DNA from: Neospora caninum Liverpool
Taxonomy: Eukaryota; Apicomplexa; Conoidasida; Eucoccidiorida; Sarcocystidae
Length of the DNA stretch: 64,000 nt
Direction: 5' to 3'
Assembly (NCBI RefSeq): GCF_000208865.1
Contig: NC_018396.1
Span: forward strand, 930,001-994,000
Below the pieces are notes generated by a model, which worked only from the letters and a program-made list of their open reading frames with translations, was not told the DNA's origin and made no database searches. This document shows, one piece after another, positions 12,962-24,081 of the stretch (within the stretch, counting starts at the first letter, position 1; every line of letters starts with the position of its first letter). Both the position numbers and the translations under genes were made by a program.

Positions 12962-15678
12962 GCAGGCCTACCTGTTGTGTGAGCACAATCTGCCAGTAAC
13001 CCTGATGGCGTGGAGGGCATAACTCCATACTGTCTTACGAAGTCTGAACGTTAGATATCCCCGACATCAGAAAATGATGTGAAGTCTGGTGGGTAGCGTG
13101 TTAGTCTGCTGTAACTTTCGTGCACTCTGACATTTTGTTCGTTAGTCTGGGTTTCTTCGTCTCTATTGCATTTGGCCTGCCGTGTCCCAACGATTTGGCA
13201 AGCCAGATTTAGCGTATGATAAAAGCTTAGAAAAAACAACAGATGGGCTATCCAGCGTGTGTGGGCGCCTGCTGTTCGCAGTTCGTCTGCAAACGAACAG
13301 ATGCTTGATGCCCTCTATCAAATATTACAACCGTCGTCGAGGGGTTTCGTTCGATAGTGCCATGTTAGAAGAGGTTGCCACGCCGCGAGTTGCAAAGCAT
13401 TAGGCAGGCCAACGGGTTTTCTCTGTCGTCCAGTTGTCTAGTCGCAAAAAGAAAGAGGCGTCTCCAACGTAGCAACTATTGGGAATAGAGAGGCTGAGAA
13501 TGCTAGCTTTGAACGGCACATGTAGTGAAACGCCCTCTGCAGATAGTCGCGCTCCTAGAGAACGCGTGCTGAGAAGTGGAGGAATCTCAAAAATGCAACG
13601 GGACCCTCACGACAAGTATTCTGTTGCTATCATTTTGAGTGCATTTGCGACAAATCGAGTGACCCCATACGCATGTTCAACGAAGAAGAAACATCAAGCG
13701 GTACCTATGGCGGCAAGCCGAGAGTCTCGTGCAGCCATAGCGGTGAGACCTCGATGCGTTTCGCAGAAACCTTCCCCTGTTGCCCCAACGGAATACGCGC
13801 CAGTCACAGAGGCAGATAGCGCACATTGTACAAGATTTGCAGTGGAAGCCTCGTAGGCCAGAAACATGTAGATATTTGCACCAACGGATCCGAACCTAGC
13901 CACTCAGAAACAGAAACGTCTCGGCAGCAAAATACGTTTCCGATAGGGGGTCAAAACCTGCCGTATGTCCATGTTCGCTCAGGCCCCCTGGCTTTCTAGT
14001 AATCCACACACACACCAGGCGCTTTAGTGCGCCGCCGCGATAATAATAACACGTGGTCTAGTTTTGATCTTTATGTTCTTAATGCCCGCTTTGTAGGGAG
14101 GATATGGTAACTTCTTTGTACCAATCTATATTGGGGGTTTGGAAGTCGTTTCCCAAGAACTCTTTCCCGGCCGAGGCGTGCATACAAAGAGCATGTCTTC
14201 ATTAACCGCCTCCCTTTTTCTCGCCGTGTCGATTTCTCTCCGCTTCGTACCAATGCTGGCAAGAGCCATGTTATCCCGTACATTTGGACGCCTTTGCAGG
14301 AATCCGAATCCTACCTCATGAAGCGCGCGTTCCACCGCGGCAGGCTATGCTCCGGAAAAAATCGTTTTCGGCAGGAATATGTCCATGGTCGCTCATGGGC
14401 ATACGGCAGGCTTTGGCCCTCGATGGGAAACGTATTTTGCTGCCGCTATCGATGGAGACGTTTCGGTTTCGAGAGGCTCGATTTGGAACCTTCGGTGCTA
14501 ATATCTAGCTTTTTCGGCCTACGAGCCTTGATGCGTGTCCTCATTGCACCACCCCCCTCTTCTCTGCTGTCCCTTCGGGCGAAATGCACGGTGAAACAGG
14601 GTCCAGGAATAGACGAAAAAGCCCACGTAACACAACGGTAGCCTCATGCGGTTCCGTTTCAACTATCCAGCCCCCAAAACGGCGCGCCTCCTACGGGCAT
14701 CCCAGCGTTTGTAAACAGCACACTACTGCCATAAGACCGTGTGGTCACAGCATTCTCCAGTCTTCGTATCTTGTGCTCAAGAACAGAGATGCCCTAGCGC
14801 CATCAAGCGTCAAGCGCAAGAGACACGGGATCAGTCAAATGACGTTGCATGTCCTAATAGTAACACGTAGGAAACGCTCCAGGGCGCAACGCCACCTACA
14901 ATCCGTGAAAAGGCAGAACCGTCGTAGCTGATTCACTCGCCGACGGCCCCTGCACATGTCCATGGCGCGGCGCATCCACCAGAATGATACCAAATACAGT
15001 CAAAGGGACAAGCCTACAACACCACTTTGTACTGTCATAGCCCAGTTGGGAGTCAGCAAGTTGGACGCTCGCCTGACACTCCCAACGGCCCGGTGACGAC
15101 AATCCCATGAAGCGGCTCTTACAGAAAAGCACATTCGTATGAATATGCACGCGCATGCAAATAAATGTATTTGTTCGTCTCAACGTCTCCTTTTACTGTT
15201 GGCGTCGAGATGCCTGCGCGACCGTGGTTACGGCTACGCGTACCACACCGAGTGAATCGGTGGCGAATACCGTTGCTGCATGTTCCACGTGGCCGCCGCG
15301 GCAACACGTGTCTGTGACACATCTGTGGACCTGCACATACAAAACCTCCCACTATTATTAAGCTGACGAGCACCCTCGGTGTTGAACAACCGGTGATGGG
15401 TTCAGCGGAAAAGGCTTCGCTCATTCTTCTTGCTTCGGCTGCCTCTCACTCGGGAAGAGTAGCCTTTCTGCATTCCCGGTTCTCTCCAGCATTTCTCCCC
15501 ATCGGCTCGCTGTTCACGTCACCTCGCAGAGGTCACGAGACTCCAAGGGAAGTGCACAGAAAGGCCTGTGTCTGCGGTGGCGGCACAGGACCACCCAAAC
15601 GCAGATGACTAAGAAGCGGTTGGTGAAGACGCGAGACTGAACCCTTATTTTGGCTGTCTCGTGCCTCCAGTCTTCTGT
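12962..15678. other. Convergent intergenic region, no gene seen
   Basis: About 2.7 kb between the 3' ends of the glutaredoxin-like gene (plus) and the aspartokinase gene (minus). Many short ORFs occur on both strands, none with a recognisable domain or consistent splice sites. It probably holds both 3' UTRs. Confidence 0.5.
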
Positions 15679-17136
15679 TCACATAGTCAGAGACTCCACG
15701 GAAGGCGTAGAAGCAGCTGTGGGTGCCTGAGCAAACAAGGCGTCATGGACGGCCTGAACGACCCGGTGGACCTCGGCATCTTCCACACAGAAGGTGAGGT
15801 TGACTTTGGACGTTCCACACGAGATGAGCTGCATTGTGACCCCTGAAAGAGAGAGGGACGTAAAGCGAATAGAAATTTGGGTTTAACGGACGCCACGGAA
15901 CAGGCAGCAACGCACTGAACGCAGTGGCCAACCCTGCGGCCTGCCAGGCGCTCAGAACGATGGGCAGAACATCGAATTGGCTCTCTGGTCACGTAGGGCA
16001 CACCACCAAGTGGTCGAGAATAGGGCGAATGCACATTTTTCATCGTATTCATGCTTGAGACGAGCTGCTTCATCTGTAGCAGGGGGTATTGGCATGTACA
16101 CCCGAAGACAGAAATCGGCAACCACGGGCGTACACAGACGCTTACTCATGCACGTCGCAAGGGGGATGCACACATATCGTCCTGTGCTCCCGGGGCTTGC
16201 ATTTCTACGTGAAGGCACATCCAGTTCTCACCTATCTTTGTGAGAGCAATGCAAGTCCGGGCGACAATCTCGTTGCAATTTTCCAGATTCCCGACAATGC
16301 TGACGAGAGCCTTCCCTCTCTGCAAATGGAAAAAACGAAACCCGGGCACCTCAAGTTTGGGCACTTTTGTCAGAAGACGGCTGTTCCTTCCATCAAAACG
16401 TGTGCTCTTTCGTCTGTTTCTGTGTCTGCACACTCAAACAGAAGCGTCACCTGGGACACTCGCACCAGTCGAGAGAGGAAAGGAAATTTGCGCCTCATGA
16501 AGCTGTGAAGACCTCTGAATTCAAATGTCCCGTCTCTCGTCTTGCGACAGCTACCAAAGTCCGTACGGACAGATGGGCTCGCCGTCCTATCTCATGTGTA
16601 AACCACACACATTTACATAGATCGAAATGGGCAGGCTTCAGTGGAAATGATGCGTATCTAAGGGACACACATAAAAGAGGCGGAGGTGCGCAGCAATCGC
16701 GGAGACACCGGAAATGGGATTTACAGTCGAAGTGGGGGTACGCAATTACAAGGGATTGAGTGAAATCGCATTCTCCACTCTACCCACGCTTCCGGAGAGA
16801 TGTAGCCTGTTTCTCCTCCTCTGCAGCCGAACACTCACTCGGACGGACGTTGTTGAGAAGGAGGACAAACATTCCTGCAGTTTTTCGATTTTGTCTTCCG
16901 ACGTGTCTTTTTCTAGCGAAAGCGAAACGGAAACCTCTGACGTCGCGACGACCTGATCCAGAAAAACACGAGTCAGAAGGCACGTATTTATGGCTAAAAC
17001 TTTCGTAAAATTGTATCTATATGAATACTTGACTCCATACATACATATTTCGATGCATTTGATCATCTATGCACGTTTTGCTAGGGAGACATCCACATAT
17101 CGCTGCAGATGTTTGCGTCGTGACGGTTTCCCGGAT

Positions 17137-17174
<38 letters not shown>

Positions 17175-19956
17175 CATACATATACATATATATATATATA
17201 TATGTTTCTGCAGGCGGCCTTAAGCACCATCCACGAGGGCATCTGGCAATGCTGCAGAGAACGGGGTATCTCCCCGTTTTGTACATTTATTTCTTCACTG
17301 CATGTTCCTGACAAGGATGTCGATTAGCGAGCATGACGGTTTGCACGCAAGTGAGTGGGTGACCGAGGAAGGAGGGGCTGCAGCGTCGCCAGCAAGCTAG
17401 TCAACTAACCGCCATCGCCTGTTTTCGACGTTCTTCTCTCTCTAAAACAACTCGGAAATGCATACGTTTGGGATTTCCCGATGCGTTGCGTTCTCACAAA
17501 ACCCAAAACCTAAGGCGGGCCCTATCGCATTCTTAAACGTAGCCTCAGAGTCCATAGGCTGCCGGACGAGAGGCGAGCCAGCGAAGCTTTTGTTCGCTGT
17601 CCTCGCCCACAGGTGCCGCGCAGAAAGCGTATTTTTGAAGACGTAAAAACGGTTTCCTATTGCAGCGACGAAAAGCTCTTCTCTGCGTGCCTACGTCGAT
17701 CGAAATGTCGAGTTGGTCGCAGATGGAAAAGAGGCGCGCAAGGAACCCGTGGGCTCCGAGCATCCGCGTTGAGTTCACATCGACAACCGTTATGTCTCTC
17801 TGGTAGGTCACTGCGGTCACTCCGTCGGGCACTGCCGCCAGAGAGGCATCGCCACCAGAGGGCTCTGCCTGGACCACGAGGGTGCCTGAGAAGACGGATG
17901 CACAAACACTCAAAGAAAGAAGATCAAGAGCCCAAAACTATGAAAACGGAACGAACGGGAAACCAGACAATAGAGGAGAGAGGAGGGAGAGGTGAGAGAA
18001 TGAGAAAGAAGTCGACGAACGAACCGGCAACAAGTAAGGAGGACAAAAGGGCTGGCTCGTGAAGTAACAAACGAACAGGCGCGTGGACGCCGACCAGCTC
18101 TCGCGGTCTTTGACGAAGTGCCTCATGTAGTCAGTGTGTCTGTTTTGACTGAAAAGAACGGAAACGCTCACAAAGCGTAAACCGGTGGGAGTCGTACCGG
18201 GGTGCTCAGGGTTGTAGGAATTCTTGACTCGAACAGGAATGTTGTGCTTCATGGCGGGGAGCATCGTTTTGGGGTGGATCACCTTCGCCCCAAAGTAGGC
18301 GAGCTCTGATGCTGACGGAACCAAGCATCGGAACATCAAGATAACTGTTAAAAGAGGTAAACAGACGCGCGGCTTGAGGGTTGACATCCATGTGGGGAAA
18401 CGTGTGTAGACTAGTATTTTATCCTCACATGTAGGGTAGTGGGTAGGCATCGGTGGAAAAGCACACCAATGTTCAAACACCCCGAGGCACTCGAGTGTCT
18501 AACAGAGCACGGTGAAGCAAATTTCGCTACTTCTTCTCCGTGTGTTTGAACCTTTTTCTTTTGACTGAAGCTGACGCGTTCACCGACGTTTTGAATGACT
18601 GTCACGTCTCGGGTTGTCCCGTCTCGTGAACGCGTCCGGCTGACAATCAGCCTCCACTAAAAGAAGCCGGACAAAGCGCTCCTGTTAGATGTTCTCTTCC
18701 GCTGTCTGCCAGCGCGTCTACACCTCCGGATGCACCGTCTTCTCCAGATTTTCCCACTTCGCGTCCCTTGTCGATTGCCTCTCTCTCTTGTCTGATTTGC
18801 TTTGGTTTGGTGTCCTATTGGAGTGTGATTTTTTAGGCGTGTCCTCCACACACTCCGCTGCGGTGATATGCTGCCAGATACAGCAAGGATGTACAGACTT
18901 GTCAGTACACCCGGCGCGCTGGCTCGGTCCCGACGACGGTCTTTGGTCGCTCTGTCCGTTTGTCTCGGTGTTTTGTTACCTTGATCGAAGCTAATCGTTT
19001 CGACGCTGCGAGCGCCCTTGACGACCCGAGGGTCAGCAGTGAGGACGCCGTCAACATCCGTCCATATTTGGACTTCCGACGCCTGCACGGCTGCGCCGAC
19101 AACAGCTGCAGTGAAGTCGCTGCCGCTTCGGCCGAGTGTGGTGACGCTGCCGTGTTTGTCTTTCGCTGGGAAGCAGCCCAAATGGAGAAAGCGAGCAAAA
19201 GGGGCGAAAGGAAGCAAAACACGGCACGATGGACCCAGTGCCAGCAGGGTGACTACGTAGCAAGTGTCAGGAACGAGAACGGGAGATGAAAAGCAGGAAG
19301 GGAACAATTTCCGAGAACAAAAACCTGCGTCTTTCAGACGTCAAATACGTGTAACCAGGAAAGGGCGGGCAAACCCGCACATGTGAAGATTTCGACACAC
19401 GCTCGACCCCGAAGGATAAAGGAAACAGTTAAAAGACGGGCCGTGAGTGCAACGGTTTGCAAAAAACGAGAATGAAGGTCGTGTTTTTTTGCCTCTTCGT
19501 CTTTTTGCCCGTCGCTTTCGCCATGGCACCCCTGTTGAGCGTCTTCCTTCTGAGCCAGCGACAAGACGACAGCCGCTTGAGAGACAGTGGACGCTTTGGC
19601 ACTTCTCAGCCGGCTTTTCTTCCTTACCAATGAAGCCTGTGACGACAGGGATGTAGGAATACGAACTACTTAACGGCGCAAAGAATGCGCCTATCGCTTC
19701 GTATGCTGAAGGCAAAACGTCCACATGACCTCTCAGAGACTGGCTGCTTCCCGACCTTGTTGACGTTTTCATGCCGACATCCCAGGCGTCCAAGGCACGC
19801 GCCGGCAGTCCACCTAAAAACACAGGCGAACATTACGAAAACGCAAAGTAGCTAACAACATAACAATTCTTAGCATTTCAAGGTCCTCCATGCTGCCAAC
19901 TGTCACGTGAAACGCCGTGCACGCAACCCAGAAGCAAATCGAGAGTGACACACAAC

Positions 19957-20008
<52 letters not shown>

Positions 20009-21835
20009 ATAGAGAGCTAGATGCTGGCCACTGTTGCATCACCCATCCTTCTCTAGGGGGGGATATCTCAAATATAAGCAGGTGAATGTTCTTCTGCGCG
20101 GCTTCCGTTGCGCAGGAAGGAAGGAAACCAGAAAGAGTAAAAGGGTGTCAGCAGTTTTGGAGCACAGGACATGGCGGTCCTTCATCGCTGATGAGTCAGG
20201 GCATCACTGAATGCTGGCATGCTCTGAGAGCACCGTTGTGCATCCGTGTTAGGGCTTGGCAAGTTTCTGGAGTATGCTTTCTCACGGGCTTTGTTCATGT
20301 AGGCGGCGACGATGCGCACGGACAATCTCTCTCCGTAACTCATGAGGAGATCTTCTGTGCGATGCGATATGTCGCCAATGAGGGAAATGCCCGTGAGGAG
20401 CCGGTAGATTTCTTCTTCAATTTTCCACACATCTGGCACGTCGTCTTCACGCAGACCTAGGCCCTTGATTAGCTGCGAAGTAAAGGGGAAAGGAAAAAAC
20501 GAGGCCCTCGAATTCTTGAGAGTGGCTACACCTCATCAATTTCAGGGAATGGAGAAGAGGAATACACGTAATACAACAAGCAGCCACTTACTCATGACAA
20601 ACCGCTCTTTTCACCGGCCAACCCATTTGCTGGACCACGTTTGCTGCACGTCAGGAGACCAGGAAAGGGATTCAAAAAAAATTGGAACCATTTCTAGTGC
20701 ACGCAGAAAGTTCCCCTCGAATCCTGGCGGCAGAGATCAATAGAAAAAACGGCCACCTCTCTGTGTGTCACTGTATGCACGTGGTGTCTCCGTCCTTACT
20801 GAAATTTAAACCGTACAGGTTTGGCCATAAGGAAAGCGTAGCATGCAACTGCTTTCTGTAGTTCACTTAAATGTCTCGAGCCGTGCTCGAGGCGAAAGGA
20901 CGAAGACTTTGAGAGAGGCCGAGACACAGACCGAGGAAGCGAGGGCAGCAAAGTGAACAGGTGCCACGTAGCTCGTACTGTCGCCTGCCTGACCCACCTG
21001 CTCATGAAAATCGTGGAGTTCGGAGAGCTTAACTTGCCGCTCCGTAACAGCAATCCTTCCATATTCCACCAGACGGTCGGTCGTTTTCCCAACTGCGGAG
21101 AGGACGATGATCGGCCGAGACGGAAGCTCCTGCTCGATGATGCCCACGACGCGCCGGATGTTCTCAGGTGCCGCTAGGCTGCTTCCGCCGAACTTCATCA
21201 CCTAACGGCAGAAACATGGCAAGACAGACGCGGGAAACTGGAGGCACGCGAGCTGCTCACAGGGAAAAAAGGCAGAAGTGATCGTACAGACGGTAGACAC
21301 AGACAACACTAAGGACGCAAGCTTTATGAACAAGAGAAAGGTGGAAGCCGAAAAAAAAGAGGTTGAACGGGAGGCCGGCGAACACCAGCAGCGACAAAGG
21401 AGGCAGGAAGGCGAAGGACCGTAGGTCACCAAGAAGGCCGCGAAGGAGCAAAGAGGTCCCAGACGGAGGACAACAGAGAAATCGGGAGCAAGTCAATAGC
21501 CAGTCAATGCATGCAGTGACGGGAATGAAGAAACAAAGAGCAGGGAGCAAAAGAGCGCCACAAAACCTATTGTCCATTTTGAGATTCCTAGAGAGATCTC
21601 GAGGGCCTCCAACCTGGAACATGAGTAGGGAATTCGCGGGAAAACTGGGGTCTCCTAAGGAAGGCCATCACTAGCTTCAAACAAGCACTTTTCGATGTCA
21701 GGAGCCGCTCACCATGAGTGGCCGTGGGGATTCGCTTTGCAGCAGGGATGAAGGCCCTACCAGCAGAGAGAAAATGGAGCACTCGAAAGTGACTTGTATG
21801 CACAGGCCAATCCTGAAGAGAAGCAAACTGTGCAT
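15679..21835 (-). CDS. Aspartokinase (aspartate kinase), monofunctional, plant-type, with ACT domains
   Basis: Catalyses L-aspartate + ATP to 4-phospho-L-aspartate, the first step towards lysine, threonine and methionine. Proposed exons are 21835-21713, 21201-20998, 20472-20286, 19813-19628, 19165-18980, 18311-18198, 17885-17695, 16952-16839, 16406-16232 and 15842-15679. Phases agree throughout, giving about 547 residues; only the 16406 acceptor is weak. Exon 2 opens with [10 protein letters not shown] (kinase KFGG motif). Exon 5 carries [12 protein letters not shown] and [13 protein letters not shown], and exon 6 has [10 protein letters not shown]. The first ACT region includes [18 protein letters not shown] and, across the next junction, [14 protein letters not shown]. 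The last exon has [18 protein letters not shown] and ends in a typical [10 protein letters not shown] helix. The set resembles plant lysine-sensitive monofunctional enzymes. Exon 1 encodes about 41 residues with a hydrophobic stretch (SIFSLLVG), possibly a targeting signal. Feedback inhibition by lysine is inferred from the ACT domains. Confidence 0.88.
17139..17203. repeat. (TA)n/ACATA microsatellite
   Basis: A 65-base run of TA with internal ACATA units, in the intron between the two exons that encode the first ACT region of the aspartokinase gene. It produces meaningless Ile-Tyr repeat ORFs on both strands. Confidence 0.9.
19955..20005. repeat. (TA)n microsatellite
   Basis: About 50 bases of nearly pure TA in an intron of the aspartokinase gene. 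Confidence 0.9.
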
Positions 21836-24081
21836 TAAGGAGTCCAGAAGACATTGCCACGAAGAACCGGATTCAAGATAGGCAAGCGACAGATCTCGGA
21901 CCCTTCGGCAGATGATCAGGGGTTACACAATCTCCGTGCATCGAATGAAGAAAGTTGCAATCGAAAACGACGAGTCACATGTAGGTATCAGGCGTGCGTA
22001 CACGTGCGCGAATATACCCACGCCGGTACTCCGATATATATATATATATATACATATACGAACATATACGTGTATGTATTGCTGGAATTTACACACTGTA
22101 TATTTACATGAAACCTTTCCGTAAACTTGGAGACAGAGTGGCCAACTCTGGACAAGGAGGCTTTTTTTCCCGCTTGGCGACTCTGTAAACATATCCGCCG
22201 TGAATTAGCAAGTGTTTCCAAGAGGGTATGGAATCTCGTGTGCAGGTAAGGCTATCCTTTCCCCCAAATCCAGTTTTCGGCGGCAGAAGCGACCCCGAAA
22301 TGACAAATACGGGAGATGCTTGACACCTGGCGGCATAATTTACCTCCATTTAATTGTGCAGAGGCAACCCCGTTCTTCTGTGTGAGATGTCCGTTCTCAG
22401 TCTCCATCAGGCTCCAAAGGATACTTCCCGTATAGAGCAGGTATGCTGGCAAAGAAGCCCCTGTTTTCTCTTCTACTTCAGACCATATGCTTCCGGGTTT
22501 ACCGCCACCAAGACAGCCGGATGCGTGACGCCACAATTTTGCTCTCTAGTTGCGGAACAAGCAGGTTCGTGTTCCTTTGGGTCAAGGGCGCAGAAAAAAT
22601 CCGTCGAAAGGGGAAGACTACCGACAAGCAGCGATACACTCCAAAAGGGGTATACAGAAAACAGGAACAAGCTGTCAGATGAGAGCCTCACTGGCTGTCC
22701 TTTTCGACGAGAAACACGGCAAAGCGGTGGATGTAGAGGGCCTCAGGACGGCTGCCGTCCTCAACGTCGACAAGCTAAGGCGACGGCCAAAGAAAAAGAG
22801 TGATTGTTTTGCATCCCAGAAGAAAAAGAGGAGGTTCCTGCCAACGGAAACGTTGTGACCCCCTTGTTGGGGCTCCCAACGCTAGAGTCCGGTATTGCTC
22901 TCCTGGAGGGGGCCGAGCGACCGAGGCATACAGAAGAAACGGACTCTCTCCTTTGAGGAAGAAAAGGATTCCACAGCAAGGTGCACTTCCGGCAAATTTG
23001 ACAATAAATTGATAGCCAACTTCGATCGTGTTTGGGAGCTCAAGCCTTGACGGCGTTGCAATGGCCGGCAGCAATTGCACTCGTTGCACCGGGAACGGGA
23101 GGAAAGACCGGAAACTCTCAGACGGTGGCATCGAGCCTTTTCGGAGTGCTTTTCCAGGTGTGACGAATGGACCAAAACAGCGACCGTGCTCGTCAATATC
23201 TTTCCGATGTAACAAATGTGCCCGGAAGTCCATTACGCGCGGCCGCACCGAACGGAAAAGGTGTCAGTGCACCGCAAGCTCTTCCAGCAGTTCATGTTGA
23301 ACAAACACCGCTGAGTTTTGAATATACATGCAAAAGGAAAGGGTGGTCCTGAACGCTGACAAGGTGAATCCAGAAAATTATTCCCTGCAACGCGAGACAA
23401 CACGGAAGAGCTCGTGGGCGAAAGCGGCCGGTGTCTTGTCTCCACGCACGAGTTCCGCGCGCACAGCAACGAGGTTTTGAGGATGTGGCTATTCGGGGAC
23501 GGAGAGCGGAGCGCTGATTTCACATGCATGCCCCCTAGCGTCAGGAAATTGCAACGAGATGCTTGGAGGGGTCAGGTCCCAACGGCAGAGTCTCGCCGTC
23601 GGATCGAATCTCCTTCACAGAGAATGGTGTCGGTGAACTGCAGTTATAACCCGTTAACCCGTTACCTTCGGTGAACGTTTCTATTCCGAGACAAAAGAGT
23701 CCGGCGTGTCTTCTTCACGAAACACGCTACCAAAAATCGGACCTCTGTCCAACTGAAATCGGCAGCAGTTCTCCGTTCCACGTGGCTGCAATTGGCTTTT
23801 TGCGTGTGTATAGTTTCGGAGAGTTGTGTAAAGAGGCAGGCGGAAACGCCTCGGTTCGGAAGGCTCGGGCCTAACAGGGTGACGTTCTTCCCTCCAGAGG
23901 AGAATCCTTTCAGAGCAGTAGTTGGGCAAGAGCAGCGGGAAAAGGAGTTTGACAGCAGCATTCTTGTTGAATGACCAAAAAAAAAGTTATAGACTGGAAC
24001 AGTCGCGGATGCTTCCACAATATCACGTGCGGAAAGTGATTGACGGGCTTGGCATCCCAACCCTTTAGTGGACTACGCGAC
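21836..24081. other. Intergenic region, no confident gene
   Basis: About 2.2 kb between two minus-strand genes. It holds the 5' side of the aspartokinase gene, the 3' side of the PCIF1-like gene and a TA tract at 22034-22080. A 157-codon minus-strand ORF (22775-23248) shows no domain, and I take it as UTR or spacer. Confidence 0.45.
22034..22080. repeat. TA/CATA microsatellite
   Basis: TA run followed by ACATATACGAACATATACGTGTATGTAT-like units, just upstream of the aspartokinase gene. Confidence 0.8.

Noticed and set aside
17069..17311. ORFs of repeated Ile-Tyr residues (also at 21900-22200, 35800-36100, 37000-37200, 39000-39200)
   Set aside because: Pure translation of TA microsatellites on both strands.
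20086..20460. 124-codon plus-strand ORF
   Set aside because: Antisense shadow of an aspartokinase exon (20472-20286) with no features of its own.
22775..23248. 157-codon minus-strand ORF between the aspartokinase and PCIF1-like genes
   Set aside because: Composition is irregular, with no domain, no orthologue-like motif and no matching splice partner.
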